DNA of 64,000 bases from Aeoliella sp052161615 (GCF_052161615.1 NZ_CP197417.1:4712001-4776000), one strand, 5' to 3'; counted from the stretch's first letter, positions 42,948 to 52,005 are shown. The notes: generated by a model from the letters alone, not told the origin. Numbers and translations are program-made.

Positions 42948-43205
42948 ATGAACAGCTCGACCATCCCCGCTCCCGACATTGAGCAAGAGAATCCGGCCCC
43001 GTTCGTCGATCGCCGCAGCAGTGCCCCGCGTGGCGATGCTCCCATCCGCGAGCGTCGGCAGTTTACCAACAGCCACTCGGAACTCTCGGACGACGCCGGC
43101 GAGTTGGCCCGCGCCATCGACGAGTACAAAGCCCGCCATCGCCGCCGCTTCATCAATTACGAAGAAGTGCTGGAGATCGTGAAGGGTTTGGGGTATTCGA
43201 AGTAG
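42948..43205 (+). CDS. Small conserved-type protein, function unknown
   Basis: 85 residues. A Pro- and Arg-rich N-terminus (APFVDRRSSAPRGDAPIRERRQFTNSH) leads to a helical C-terminus, LSDDAGELARAIDEYKARHRRRFINYEEVLEIVKGLGY. The C-terminal half is typical of short planctomycete proteins of this kind. No domain was recognised. It follows the TPR gene by 144 bp, with a GC-rich spacer. Confidence 0.7.
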   Translation: MNSSTIPAPDIEQENPAPFVDRRSSAPRGDAPIRERRQFTNSHSELSDDAGELARAIDEYKARHRRRFINYEEVLEIVKGLGYSK

Positions 43206-43248
43206 CATTCGCTCGCGTTTGTGAGCGTCCTTACGCTTCGAAGAATTC

Positions 43249-43390
43249 GTCGCGGATGGGCGCGGATTCAGCAGATCTTCGCGGATGCATTTCGTCTCCA
43301 ACGGAAGCGTAGTGAACCGCGCCGGGCACTATCGCTATCGACGGTGAAAACATCCGCGATTATCCGCCAAAATCCGCGTTCATCCGCGAC
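43249..43390. repeat. Inverted repeat E-like element, downstream of the 85-residue gene
   Basis: Arms of about 39 bases built of GTCGCGGATG/GCGGATT units (43249-43287 and 43351-43390) face each other over a 60-bp middle. The repeat unit CGCGGAT(G/T) is tandem within each arm. It ends 10 bp before the GNAT stop and may help terminate both genes. Confidence 0.75.
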
Positions 43391-43400
43391 TGATTCCTTC

Positions 43401-43943
43401 TCAGATCCCTCTTGGACGTGCGAGTTCGTACCGCAGCATGTCCTGTTTCTGCCGGCCGAGGGCTGGTAGCACGGTATGGGCTCGGTCGAGTCGCGCGTAG
43501 CGGAGCCCTGCTTTTTCCAGCACTCGCGTCGAGCGCATGTGCTGGACGTGCACGAAGGCTTCGAGCCGAGTGACTTCGGGTCGTGACCACGCGAGTGGCA
43601 CAATCGCCCTCGCTGCTTCGGTGGCGATCCCTTGTCCCCAGGCTTCTTCCGCCAGGCAATAGCCGAACTCGGCCACCGCACCCTTGAGGCGAATGCCGAT
43701 CGAGCCGCACAGCCAGTTGCGCTCGCGGAGCACGATGACCCAGGCGAACTCTTCTTCGCGTTCGGTTCGCTGTTCGAGTTCACGCAGGAACGACGCGGCG
43801 TCGCTCGCCGACCGGTGCGCAGGCCAACAAAGGTATCGCGTGACGCGAGGATTGCGCGCGTAATTGGCGTACATCGCCTCAGCATCACCCAGTGTGGGGC
43901 GGCGGAGCGTGAGCCTTGGGGTTTCTAGCGGACTGGGGAACAT
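43401..43943 (-). CDS. GNAT family N-acetyltransferase (RimJ/RimL-like)
   Basis: 180 residues from ATG at 43943, preceded by GGGAGGGAAACG; the open frame to 44204 reads antisense of the next gene. Landmarks: ETPRLTLRRPTLGDAEAMYANYA, LCGSIGIRLKGAVAEFGYCLAEEAWGQGIATEAARAIVPLAW and RVLEKAGLRY. It is the RimJ/L (ribosomal-protein-type) branch, but the acceptor cannot be told. The acetyl-CoA pyrophosphate loop is GQGIATEA. Confidence 0.9.
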   Translation of the reverse strand: MFPSPLETPRLTLRRPTLGDAEAMYANYARNPRVTRYLCWPAHRSASDAASFLRELEQRTEREEEFAWVIVLRERNWLCGSIGIRLKGAVAEFGYCLAEEAWGQGIATEAARAIVPLAWSRPEVTRLEAFVHVQHMRSTRVLEKAGLRYARLDRAHTVLPALGRQKQDMLRYELARPRGI

Positions 43944-44136
43944 CGTTTCCCTCCCTGGGCATTCCATTCGGGTGAATGGGTTCCCTGTGAATAGTGACGC
44001 CCGCAGGGACCGGTTTCCCGCGAGGCTGGTTCGCAATTTGGAGGTTTCGAGGGGCGTAATTAGGATGGAACTTGAGCCAAGCGCTCCTCCCCTACCCTCC
44101 TCGCCGCAATGCCTTTTCGCCACTACGGTCCTCGCC

Positions 44137-44505
44137 ATGTCCCGCCTCCTTCTCTGCTCGTTCGCCGCGACTCTGTTCGCGTTGACACTCGCCCCGTCCA
44201 CCACTTTGGCGTATCCCCCTTACGTTGCCGGTCCTTCGCCGGCGGCTTATTACTGGCACCAAGATGTTGGCTATCACCGAGAGATTCAGCGGCTCGACAA
44301 CCTGGTGATGCTTCGCAAGGCCGAGATCAAAATGCTCGAACGCCAGCTCGCCGAGTGGCGACCGCTCGATCAATTCCGCACCGGCCGGCCCGTGATGCTC
44401 GATGTCGAGCGGGCGAGGTTTCAGATTCTCGAAGCCAAGCTGGACCTCCAGTGCCTGGAGCAAGAACGTTTCGACCTGGTGCATGCCCGCGGCCGCGGTT
44501 GGTAG
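44137..44505 (+). CDS. Small exported protein, function unknown
   Basis: 122 residues from ATG at 44137. Signal peptide (SFAATLFALTLAPSTTLA-YP), then a Tyr/Pro-rich start (YPPYVAGPSPAAYYWHQ), and a helical body (HREIQRLDNLVMLRKAEIKMLERQLAEWRPLDQFRTGRP, then ERARFQILEAKLDLQCLEQERFDLVHARGRGW) with a predicted coiled coil. No domain was recognised. The ribosome-binding site is weak. It is divergent from the GNAT gene; the following 223 bp (44506-44728) hold no gene. Confidence 0.65.
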   Translation: MSRLLLCSFAATLFALTLAPSTTLAYPPYVAGPSPAAYYWHQDVGYHREIQRLDNLVMLRKAEIKMLERQLAEWRPLDQFRTGRPVMLDVERARFQILEAKLDLQCLEQERFDLVHARGRGW

Positions 44506-44728
44506 CGTCTGGCGAATCTCTACGCTTTTAAGCGGAAAGGTGCAGGCACCGGCGGCGTTCGGATAATACGGCCGAGAACTAGTCGGTTGAGTGGTTGCCC
44601 GGCGACTCCTACAATGAAGGAACTGCGAAGACGCCGAGGTTGCCAGGGCGGGGCGACCGTCGCCGATTAGGTGGCCACGTCGGGCCCCGCGCTTCGCCCC
44701 CCTCCCGAACGGAACGCAACGGCACGCG

Positions 44729-46294
44729 ATGAGCGAACTGCACCACGAATGCGGCATTGCCGCGATCTATCACCTTCCCTCATCCGAACCCAGCCCGCTT
44801 TGCCCGGTGCAGGGTCCCGATGCCATCTCGCGACTCATGCCGCGGATGCTGCTCGACATCCAGAACCGCGGGCAGTTGTCGGCGGGCATGACCAGCTACT
44901 CGCCCGACCGTGCGCAGATCATCGATACCTACCGCGAACTCGGTAGCGTCGCCGAGGTGTTTCGCTTGAGCCACCGCGCGAAGGCCGACGCCCTCATGCG
45001 TCAGTACGAAGGACGCGCCGCGATTGGCCACGTCCGCTACGCCACGTGCGGTGCCGAGGATCGCAGCTACGCCCAGCCTTTCGAACGGCATCACTTGCAG
45101 AAGCGCAAGTGGTTCAGCTTTGGCTTCAACGGCCAGCTCGCCAACTACAACGAACTCCGCGAGGCCCTGCTCGCCGACGACGATCATCACCTGGCGCGGA
45201 CCACCGACACCGAAATCATGATGCACGAGATCAGCCGCGAGATGTCGGGCGACCGACATCCGTCGCTGGTCGAGATCATGCACAACGTGGCGAAGAAGTT
45301 TGACGGGGCGTATAGCGTCGCGCTCGTGAATGCCCTAGGAGAGATGTTCGTCGCTCGCGACCCCATGGGCATCAAGCCGGTGAGCTACGCCATCCAGGGC
45401 CCGCTCTTCGCCGCGGCGAGCGAGAGTGTGGCGCTGCTGAACCTTGGCTTCGAGCCCGAGAACATCAAGTCGCTCGAACCCGGCACGATGGTCACCATCG
45501 TCGACAACGAGATCAAAGTCGAGCGTTTCGCCGAGAGCCCCCGCCGGGCGCACTGCTTTTTCGAATGGATCTACTTCGCCAACGTCGCGAGCAACATCGA
45601 CGACCGCAGCGTGTACCTATCGCGAAAGACTCTGGGGGAAGAACTCGCGCGGCTCGAGACGCTGCCAATCGACAAGGATACGATCGTCGTCCCCGTTCCC
45701 GACACCAGCAAAGGTGCCGCCGACGCGATGGCCTATCAGCTTGGCGTGCCAAGCGTCGAAGGCCTGATCCGCAATCGCTACACGGGCCGGACGTTCATCG
45801 AAAGTGGTGCCGGTCGCAAGGACAAAGCGGCCACTAAGTACACGCCGCTCCGCGAAGTGCTCGAGGGCAAGCGGGTGCTATTGGTCGAAGACTCAATCGT
45901 CCGCTCGACCACCATGCGGGTGCTCCTCGACAAGATCCGCGAAGTGGGCCGGGCGAAAGAGATCCACGTCCGCGTCGCCTGCCCGCCGATCATCGCGCCG
46001 TGCTTCTACGGCATCGACATGTCGAGCATCAGCGAGCTGTTCGCGCCGGAATTCATGATGCCAGGCCGCGAATCAGAGGAAACGTTCGCCGAGATGGCTC
46101 GCGAACTTGGTGCCGACTCGCTGCGTTTCCTACCGGTAGAGTCGATCGCCCGCGCGGTCGCCCGCCCGCAAGAAGACCTCTGCCAAGCCTGCATCACCGG
46201 CGACTACCCCACCCCCGCTGGCCAGAAGCTGTACGACATCGCGCTAGCGAACGACGCGAGCGGGATGAATGTGCGGGCGTATGAGAGTGTGTAG
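44729..46294 (+). CDS. purF: Amidophosphoribosyltransferase (PurF)
   Basis: 521 residues. Cys8 follows the short leader MSELHHE and should become the N-terminal nucleophile after processing (CGIAAI). Glutaminase landmarks: IQNRGQLSAGMT, GHVRYATCG and GFNGQLANYNELR. The PRPP loop is LLVEDSIVRSTTMR. Four cysteines in the places used by the Bacillus-type Fe-S cluster are seen (HCFFEWIYF, RVACPP, CQAC), so this is likely the Fe-S type. First step of purine synthesis. The gene converges with the radical SAM gene. Confidence 0.93.
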   Translation: MSELHHECGIAAIYHLPSSEPSPLCPVQGPDAISRLMPRMLLDIQNRGQLSAGMTSYSPDRAQIIDTYRELGSVAEVFRLSHRAKADALMRQYEGRAAIGHVRYATCGAEDRSYAQPFERHHLQKRKWFSFGFNGQLANYNELREALLADDDHHLARTTDTEIMMHEISREMSGDRHPSLVEIMHNVAKKFDGAYSVALVNALGEMFVARDPMGIKPVSYAIQGPLFAAASESVALLNLGFEPENIKSLEPGTMVTIVDNEIKVERFAESPRRAHCFFEWIYFANVASNIDDRSVYLSRKTLGEELARLETLPIDKDTIVVPVPDTSKGAADAMAYQLGVPSVEGLIRNRYTGRTFIESGAGRKDKAATKYTPLREVLEGKRVLLVEDSIVRSTTMRVLLDKIREVGRAKEIHVRVACPPIIAPCFYGIDMSSISELFAPEFMMPGRESEETFAEMARELGADSLRFLPVESIARAVARPQEDLCQACITGDYPTPAGQKLYDIALANDASGMNVRAYESV

Positions 46295-46322
46295 GGTACG
46301 TTGAATGAAGCTCTCTCCGATA

Positions 46323-46356
46323 GGCTAAGTCACGAGCGGCCGCTTGCGGCTTAGCC
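46323..46356. repeat. Hairpin between purF and the radical SAM gene
   Basis: GGCTAAG (46323-46329) pairs with CTTAGCC (46350-46356); the inner sequence AGCGGCCGCT is itself palindromic. It fills the convergent gap. TAAGCCGCAAGCGGCC-type sequences are common repeat seeds in these genomes, but that is from memory, not measured here. Confidence 0.5.
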
Positions 46357-46383
46357 CGTTAGGGCACTTCAAGACTCCCGCCC

Positions 46384-47691
46384 TCAAGTATACCGAACCC
46401 CCTGATGCTCCTCCTCAAAGAACGCCGGCAGCAGGCTATCCGCTCGCATCAGTCCGTCGCGGGTGAGCCGAATGCGGTCGTCGTCCAAGATCGCGTAGCC
46501 CTCGCTGACGTAACCCTGCCACACTTCGTTCCAGTGGTCCACGATGTCGACGCCGAACTTTCGCTCGAAGTACGCGGGATCCAGCCAACCCTTTTTGAGT
46601 TGCAGCACCATCTCGCGCACTAAAGCTTGATGCGGCGTGATCTTGAGAGCGCGGCTGATCGGTAGTTCGCTGTTGTCGCCCGCGGCGTCGAGCCGGCCGA
46701 TGTACTGGCTCCATTCCGGTTCGTTCTGATAATGAACGCCGGAGATATGGCCGAAGCTCGCGATGCCAGTGGCGAGCAAATCGCTCCCCTGCCACAAGTT
46801 GTCGCGGTAGCTGAAGTTCACGCCGGGCTTGACCATCGTGTAAGCGCTCGATGTCACGTAGCCAGCGTCCAGCAGTTGATCGAACGCCCACGTGAGCCAC
46901 TCGCGTTTGGTCTCCCAGTCGGCGACCGGCGTTTCGATCACGCCGCCGAGAATGTCCTTCGAGTAGACCGTGTTGAAGGGCAGCTCCATCTGGTAAATCG
47001 TCACGCTGTCGGGGTCCATGTCGATCACTCGCCGCACGGCGTCCTGCCACTTCTCGGTGGTATCGCCAACCATGCCGCTGATCAGGTCGATGTTCACGCT
47101 GTCGAACCCCGCGGCTTCGATCCATGGCCACGCCTTCAAAATCTCGGGCGACTGATGCGCGCGGCCGTTGGCTTCGAGAATGGCGTCGTCGAAATGCTCG
47201 ACGCCCAGGCTCAATCGCGTGACGCCTATCTCCTTGAGCGTCGCGACCTTCGCCTCACTGAGCGTGCCGGGCTCGCATTCGAAGGTCACTTCCTCGGCGA
47301 GGCTCCAGTCGATGTTCTCGCGCAGCCGATCGACCAAGCGGTGCAACTGACGGCTCGATAGGAACGAAGGGGTCCCGCCGCCGAAGTACACGAAGCGGAA
47401 GGGCCGCCCACCCATCGCCGGCAACTTGCTCACTAGCTCGATCTCGCGCGACAGCGCGGCCAGGTACTCTTCGACCTCGCCACCGTTCTTGTCGGTGAAC
47501 ACCTTGAAATAGCAGAACTTGCACCGCTTCCGGCAAAACGGAATGTGCAGGTACAGCCCCAAAGGCACTTCCGCCGGAGGCGAATTCAGCGCTTCAATCG
47601 CATCCCCCACGTTGTCCCGCGACCACTGCGAGAACGGCGGATAGTTGCTGATGAAGTACGAGCCAACTTCGGTTTTCGTCGATTCGGCCAT
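46384..47691 (-). CDS. HemW/coproporphyrinogen-III-oxidase-like radical SAM protein
   Basis: 435 residues. The 4Fe-4S cysteines are in LHIPFCRKRCKFCYFKVF (CxxxCxxC), followed by GGRPFRFVYFGGGTPSFLSSRQL, ECEPGTLSEAKVATLKEIGVTRLSLGVEHF, DLISGMVGDTTEKW and ADSLLP near the C-terminus. It belongs to the HemN/HemW group, whose members bind haem or transfer methyl groups; true HemN activity cannot be assumed. It starts 36 bp before a repeat element (47728-47844) on the left side of the ADH cluster. Confidence 0.88.
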   Translation of the reverse strand: MAESTKTEVGSYFISNYPPFSQWSRDNVGDAIEALNSPPAEVPLGLYLHIPFCRKRCKFCYFKVFTDKNGGEVEEYLAALSREIELVSKLPAMGGRPFRFVYFGGGTPSFLSSRQLHRLVDRLRENIDWSLAEEVTFECEPGTLSEAKVATLKEIGVTRLSLGVEHFDDAILEANGRAHQSPEILKAWPWIEAAGFDSVNIDLISGMVGDTTEKWQDAVRRVIDMDPDSVTIYQMELPFNTVYSKDILGGVIETPVADWETKREWLTWAFDQLLDAGYVTSSAYTMVKPGVNFSYRDNLWQGSDLLATGIASFGHISGVHYQNEPEWSQYIGRLDAAGDNSELPISRALKITPHQALVREMVLQLKKGWLDPAYFERKFGVDIVDHWNEVWQGYVSEGYAILDDDRIRLTRDGLMRADSLLPAFFEEEHQGVRYT

Positions 47692-47727
47692 AAGGAAGTA
47701 GTTAGGTGTTAGATGTTAGTCGAACTT

Positions 47728-47844
47728 GTCATCCTGAGGGAGCCTAAGCGACCGAAGGATCTTGCGGAGGAGCAAACTCTCTATTTGCTTGACAGTTCTT
47801 GGTACTTGAGATTCTTCGGGTCGCTCCACTCCCCTCAGAATGAC
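47728..47844. repeat. MITE-like inverted repeat F
   Basis: GTCATCCTGAGGGAGCCTAA then GCGACCGAAGGATCT faces GAGATTCTTCGGGTCGCTCC then ...CTCAGAATGAC, so a 117-bp element with about 38-base imperfect arms. A half-copy (GAGATCCTTCAGTCGCTGAGG and on) is at 52006-52041. Such sequences are widely scattered in bacterial genomes. Confidence 0.75.
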
Positions 47845-47861
47845 ATGAGTCGTTGTCCGTA

Positions 47862-48983
47862 TTACTTCTCTTTCTCTCCAAACGCGTACAACGTCCCGTC
47901 GGTGTTGCCAATCAGCAGCATGCCATCGACCACCACGGGCGATGCTACGAAGTTGCCACCCGCGTCGAAGCTCCACGTCTCTTCGCCCGACTCGAGGTCA
48001 ATCGCGTGCAAGGTTCCGCGCTGCGTGGCGGCGATCGCGACGTTTCCCGCGATCAAGGGCGAGCTCTCCACCCGCGTCCGCGTTGGGAAGGTCCACTTGG
48101 ATTCGCCCGTTTCAATGTCCACGCCGAACACCGCTTTGCCCTGGCTGCCGTACACGGCCAGTTTGTCGTTCACGGCCGCCGCGGTGCGAATGCCTTGCTT
48201 GCGCCGGCGGTCGGCGTAGTTCCACACGATCGTCGGTGGCGATGTTGAGGTATCAATGGCGTAAAACGTTCCTTGCTCGGTGCCGAAGTAAATCATCTTG
48301 CCCCGCGCGGCTGGCGTGCTGCCGGTGGGGCCGTCAATCGCCACGCTGTCGACCTCCTTCGCCGTGCTGACGTCAATGGCGTGCAGCTTGCTGTCGCAAC
48401 CCGCGAGCATCGCCCGGCCATTAATGATTGTGGGCGTGCATCGGAGCGGTGCGTCGATCACGAACTTGCCCACTTCCTCGCCCGTATCGGCGCTGTGGAT
48501 AGTAAAGGTTCCCGCCTCGGTGGTTACGAGCACTTTGCCTTCGTAAATCATCGGGCCCGCCATCGCCTCGGCTTCGATCGGCACGTTCCAGCGCTCGTCG
48601 CCATCCGCCAAGGCGACGCATCGCAGCGCCCCGTCGAAGTCGCCAATGAACAGCCGGTCGCCATCAATCGCCGCGGACGACAAAAAGCCCGCGTCGCCGT
48701 ACTTCTTGGTCCAAACCGCTTTGCCCGTCTTGAGGTCGATGGCGTGGATGGTTCCTTCGACATCGCCGACGTACGCAATGGCGTCCTTCACCACAACGCT
48801 ACCTTCCAACCCCGCCGAGCCCGTAGAGTAACGCCACAGCTCGGTTGGCGAAGCGGGCAGCTCGCTGGTCGCGACGCCGGACGACTCAAGATCGCCCCGC
48901 GCAAGAAGCCAGTCGTCGGCGTAACAACTCGAAGCGCAGAGCGAGAGTAGAGCAAGAGCGACGACGAGCTTGCCCTTATTCAT
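47862..48983 (-). CDS. Exported PQQ-type beta-propeller protein
   Basis: 373 residues from ATG at 48983, inside the end of the ADH gene (8-bp overlap). A signal peptide (LVVALALLSLCASSCYA-DD) is followed by about seven PQQ-repeat blades, e.g. VVVKDAIAYVGDVEGTIHAIDLKTGKAVWTKKY and GNVAIAATQRGTLHAIDLESGEETWSFD, the BamB/quinoprotein-dehydrogenase fold without the dehydrogenase's catalytic residues. It lacks the calcium/PQQ Glu set, so a scaffold or sensor role is likely. Being coupled to the ADH gene suggests a role in the same process. Confidence 0.85.
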   Translation of the reverse strand: MNKGKLVVALALLSLCASSCYADDWLLARGDLESSGVATSELPASPTELWRYSTGSAGLEGSVVVKDAIAYVGDVEGTIHAIDLKTGKAVWTKKYGDAGFLSSAAIDGDRLFIGDFDGALRCVALADGDERWNVPIEAEAMAGPMIYEGKVLVTTEAGTFTIHSADTGEEVGKFVIDAPLRCTPTIINGRAMLAGCDSKLHAIDVSTAKEVDSVAIDGPTGSTPAARGKMIYFGTEQGTFYAIDTSTSPPTIVWNYADRRRKQGIRTAAAVNDKLAVYGSQGKAVFGVDIETGESKWTFPTRTRVESSPLIAGNVAIAATQRGTLHAIDLESGEETWSFDAGGNFVASPVVVDGMLLIGNTDGTLYAFGEKEK

Positions 48984-50091
48984 ACGCTGTCTCGTACATC
49001 CGCAAGTAATCATCCTGGGTCATCTCCACCGGATTGAACGTGCCGGTCCACTGCTGCATCGCGGCGGCGGCCAGGTGGGGGAGCCGATCGCGCTCGACGC
49101 CGCACTCCTTCAGTGTACCAGCTAGGCCCGCGCGGTGGGCGAGCTCCGACACCAAATCGGCCAACTCTGCGGCCGGGCGCGACGAAAGTTCTTCGTACCA
49201 AGCCCCGACACTTTGGCCGTTGTGCCGAATCACGTGCGGCAACATCAGCCCCACTGCCTCGCCATGCACCACACCAAACTCGGCGGTGAGCGGGTTTGCC
49301 GAAGCGTGCGCCGAACCGAGCATCGAATTCTCAATCGCCAGCCCCGCAAACATCGCCCCCAGCTGCATGTCGCTGCGAGCCTCAAGATTCTCGGGCTCCG
49401 ACAGCACTCGTGGGAACGCCTCGGAGAGTAGCGACCACGCCTCGCGACTGAACGCCAAAGACATCGCGTTGCGACGTCTGGTGACAAACGTCTCGAGCGT
49501 GTGCGCGAGGGCATCGATACCGGTGAGCGCCGTCACGCGTGGTGGCTGCGTCACCGTGAGTTCGGGATCGAGCAGCGCCACACGAAACGCGGCCCGCTTG
49601 TCGCCACACGCCATTTTCACGTGCGTCACGGCGTCGGAGATCAGCGCGAACGACTGCGTCTCACTCCCGGTCCCCGAAGTAGTCGGCACCGCCACCATCG
49701 GCAGCATGTCGGCCGTCGCTTTGCCCACGCCCCAATAGTCCCGCATCTGCCCGCCGCACGAATAGACGAAGTTGATCCCCTTCGCACAGTCCATGCTGCT
49801 GCCACCACCGATGGCAACAATCGCATCGGGCAAGAACTCCCGCGCCACGGCGAGCCCCGCATCGACATGATCGGTCGAAGGATTCTCTTCGAAGCCATCG
49901 AACACCCGCGTCGCCATCCCCGCAGCATGCAGTGAATCGACCCCCCGCCCCGTATGCCCCGCCTTCTCAATCCCCGGATCCGAAACCACCAGCACCCGCG
50001 AAGCCCCTAACCCCGCGACGAGCGCACCCAGCTCCCTAACCCGGCCAGGGCCAAAGATAATCTGCGTCGGGCAGTGGAAATCAAAGGACAT
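48976..50091 (-). CDS. Iron-containing alcohol dehydrogenase
   Basis: 371 residues, typical length. Landmarks are FGPGRVRELG, DAIVAIGGGSSMDCAKGINF (NAD binding), TTSGTGSETQSF, and GIDALAHTLETFVTRR with metal-binding Asp and His. The C-terminal metal site reads SAHASANPLTAEFGVVHGEAVGLMLPHV, with the His of VVHG present but Asn in the AHPL position (ANPL). It probably reduces an aldehyde to the alcohol with NAD(P)H. It is directly downstream of the aldehyde dehydrogenase gene, with an inverted repeat in the 92-bp spacer. Confidence 0.92.
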   Translation of the reverse strand: MSFDFHCPTQIIFGPGRVRELGALVAGLGASRVLVVSDPGIEKAGHTGRGVDSLHAAGMATRVFDGFEENPSTDHVDAGLAVAREFLPDAIVAIGGGSSMDCAKGINFVYSCGGQMRDYWGVGKATADMLPMVAVPTTSGTGSETQSFALISDAVTHVKMACGDKRAAFRVALLDPELTVTQPPRVTALTGIDALAHTLETFVTRRRNAMSLAFSREAWSLLSEAFPRVLSEPENLEARSDMQLGAMFAGLAIENSMLGSAHASANPLTAEFGVVHGEAVGLMLPHVIRHNGQSVGAWYEELSSRPAAELADLVSELAHRAGLAGTLKECGVERDRLPHLAAAAMQQWTGTFNPVEMTQDDYLRMYETAYE

Positions 50092-50097
50092 AAGCTT

Positions 50098-50175
50098 TTA
50101 GCCACGGATGAACACTGATAAACACGGATGGGCCTTCGGTCTTATCCGTGCCCATCCGTGTTCATCAGTGGCTAA
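50098..50175. repeat. Inverted repeat E, copy between ADH and ALDH genes
   Basis: TTAGCCACGGATGAACACTG faces CATCCGTGTTCATCAGTGGC (then TAA) over a short loop; arms of about 30 bases, a few mismatches. It lies in the 92-bp spacer between the two genes. Confidence 0.85.
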
Positions 50176-50183
50176 CAAAAAAC

Positions 50184-51602
50184 CTAAGCAACCTGCAAAG
50201 CCCTGTTCTTAAACAAGAACTCGATCAAGTTGCCTTCGTGGGGTTGGAGCCAGTCGACTTGGCTGGTGGGGATGGGGCCGAGGTTGAGGCGGTCGATGTC
50301 GGTACACGCGATCAGGTCGCGGCGGAATTCTTCGTCGTTTGTCACGCCGGTGCAGATCAGCGAGTAATCAATCGCGTCGAGCATCTTCGCCTGTGGGCAC
50401 TCGACGACATTGACCATCGGGAACATGTATTCTTTATTCCGCGAGTCGCTCTCGATCGAAGCGTGGTGCAGCACCACGGGACGGAGGTACGCCACGGGGT
50501 CGCGCTCTACGAGCCGCTCGCCGTACTTACTCGTCATGTCGGTTACCAGCGAAGCCTTGGCGTCGTTTTCAATCGCGCCCCAGATCGACTTGGCGGCACC
50601 GGGAATCGTAAACGCGGCGAGACCCGCCTGGGGATTGTCGGGTGGCAGCACTTCAATCGGACCGAGCTTGGCGGCCAGCGCCTCGGCGATTTCCTTGGTG
50701 TGACGCGAGGCGTAGATGCTCGACGCGTTCAGGCAACTTCGCCCGCCGTTGCGGTAGACGCTGTCGGCCATCATGTCGATGTACTGCTCCCAGTCGTCGA
50801 CGCAGTCGTCGCCCAAGAGGATCTTCGAGAAGCCCGGCCCGTGCACCTGCACCTTCGGATTGCCCGAGTACTGCTGAACCGTTTGCGGTCCGCCAAAGAT
50901 CATCGCACGCCGGCAACTCGACAGGATCGCCCCGCCAATGTCCGCGCCGGCACCCGGATAGATGCAGAACGTTTCCTTGGGAATCCCCGCCTCGACCATC
51001 GCCGAGTAAACGCGATACGGTGTCCAAGGCTCGCTCGAACCTGGCTTCAGGACCAGCCCCATTTGCAGCGCGATCACCGGTAGCCACAACGTGTGCACGC
51101 CGGGCGAGTTCGATGGCAGCACAGCACCCAGCGCGTCGCACTGCGCCTGGTAGCTGACGATCACGCCACGCCCCTCTTCGCCATAACCGCGAGCCAAGAT
51201 ATTCAGATCGAGCCCGCGGGTGAGAGCGTCGAGAATCTGCTCCATGTTCTTCAGCACGAACGCGTTCTTCGTGACGTTCGCCTGGCACATGGCGATCGGC
51301 ATGCCGGTGGTCGCGGACTGCTGCTGAATAAAATCTTCGGGCGTCTGCTTTTGATCGCCGACGGTGAGCGTTCCCGTCTCGAACAGCTCCCCCGCCTTCT
51401 TGCACGCCGCAATCAAATCGGCTGGCGACATCGCCTGCAGCGACCGCCGCGCGAACTTCGCCTTCTTGGCATCGCGCTGCACGATCCCCGCGCCGACGGT
51501 ATGCACCTTCGCCACCGGCTCGCCCGTATAGAAGTGCTTCACTTCATCGACTTCGAGCGACTCGTACGGCTCGCCCCAACGAATAGCTTGGAGTTCAATC
51601 AT
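50184..51602 (-). CDS. Aldehyde dehydrogenase family protein, acylating-type (no general-base Glu)
   Basis: 472 residues, ALDH fold. The catalytic Cys is present (Cys290 in NGGRSCLNASSIY), but the segment 34-37 residues before it, where ELGGK supplies the general-base Glu, reads KVQVHGPGFSKI with no Glu. Members without that Glu usually reduce acyl-thioesters (as LuxC or acylating ALDHs do) instead of oxidising aldehydes. The cofactor motif is altered. With the adenylating enzyme upstream and the alcohol dehydrogenase downstream, the likely reaction is acyl-thioester to aldehyde. Role is inference. Confidence 0.85.
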   Translation of the reverse strand: MIELQAIRWGEPYESLEVDEVKHFYTGEPVAKVHTVGAGIVQRDAKKAKFARRSLQAMSPADLIAACKKAGELFETGTLTVGDQKQTPEDFIQQQSATTGMPIAMCQANVTKNAFVLKNMEQILDALTRGLDLNILARGYGEEGRGVIVSYQAQCDALGAVLPSNSPGVHTLWLPVIALQMGLVLKPGSSEPWTPYRVYSAMVEAGIPKETFCIYPGAGADIGGAILSSCRRAMIFGGPQTVQQYSGNPKVQVHGPGFSKILLGDDCVDDWEQYIDMMADSVYRNGGRSCLNASSIYASRHTKEIAEALAAKLGPIEVLPPDNPQAGLAAFTIPGAAKSIWGAIENDAKASLVTDMTSKYGERLVERDPVAYLRPVVLHHASIESDSRNKEYMFPMVNVVECPQAKMLDAIDYSLICTGVTNDEEFRRDLIACTDIDRLNLGPIPTSQVDWLQPHEGNLIEFLFKNRALQVA

Positions 51603-51646
51603 GTTTCAGGCGGGGGTGAGGGGTGGGATTGGTGGGCGGGTGTAGT

Positions 51647-51982
51647 TTAGCCACGGATGGGCACGGATTTTCATGGATAAACTGAACTCTTGTAACAACA
51701 ATCCAACGGCTTGCCTCTTCGCGGTGCCAGAGATGTCCAATGACTCGTCGCAGCTTCTCTACATGTCATCACGCGGCTTGGTTGCGGTCTCGGTCACACT
51801 CCGGCTGGTGGCAAGCTTACTCCTCGACCGCGAATTTTGTTGGCGAACGAACCCAGGGTGGCGCATCGGCTCGTTCCTCGCCTCAGCTTACCCTGGGCTA
51901 TCTTATTGCGCCCCTTCGGGGCTAAGGCAAGCCTGGGCATGCCTTGCTTCATCCGTGGAAATCCGTGTCCATCCGTGGCTAA
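51647..51982. repeat. Composite inverted repeat E, between ALDH and adenylating enzyme
   Basis: The arm TTTAGCCACGGATGGGCACG... (51647-51678) faces ...AATCCGTGTCCATCCGTGGC (51951-51982), about 270 bp apart. Inside it is the 70-bp repeat C (51852-51921). The 475-bp spacer 51603-52077 therefore consists mainly of repeats; I see no gene in it. Confidence 0.8.
51852..51921 (+). repeat. Dispersed repeat C, copy 1
   Basis: A 70-bp element from CCCAGGGTGGCGCATCGGCTC to CCCTTCGGGG, with an inner CCCAGGGT/ACCCTGGG palindrome. The reverse-complement copy is at 53512-53581, with about 80 per cent identity by eye. Confidence 0.75.
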
Positions 51983-52005
51983 GTAATCAACGCAGCACCA
52001 GGGAC

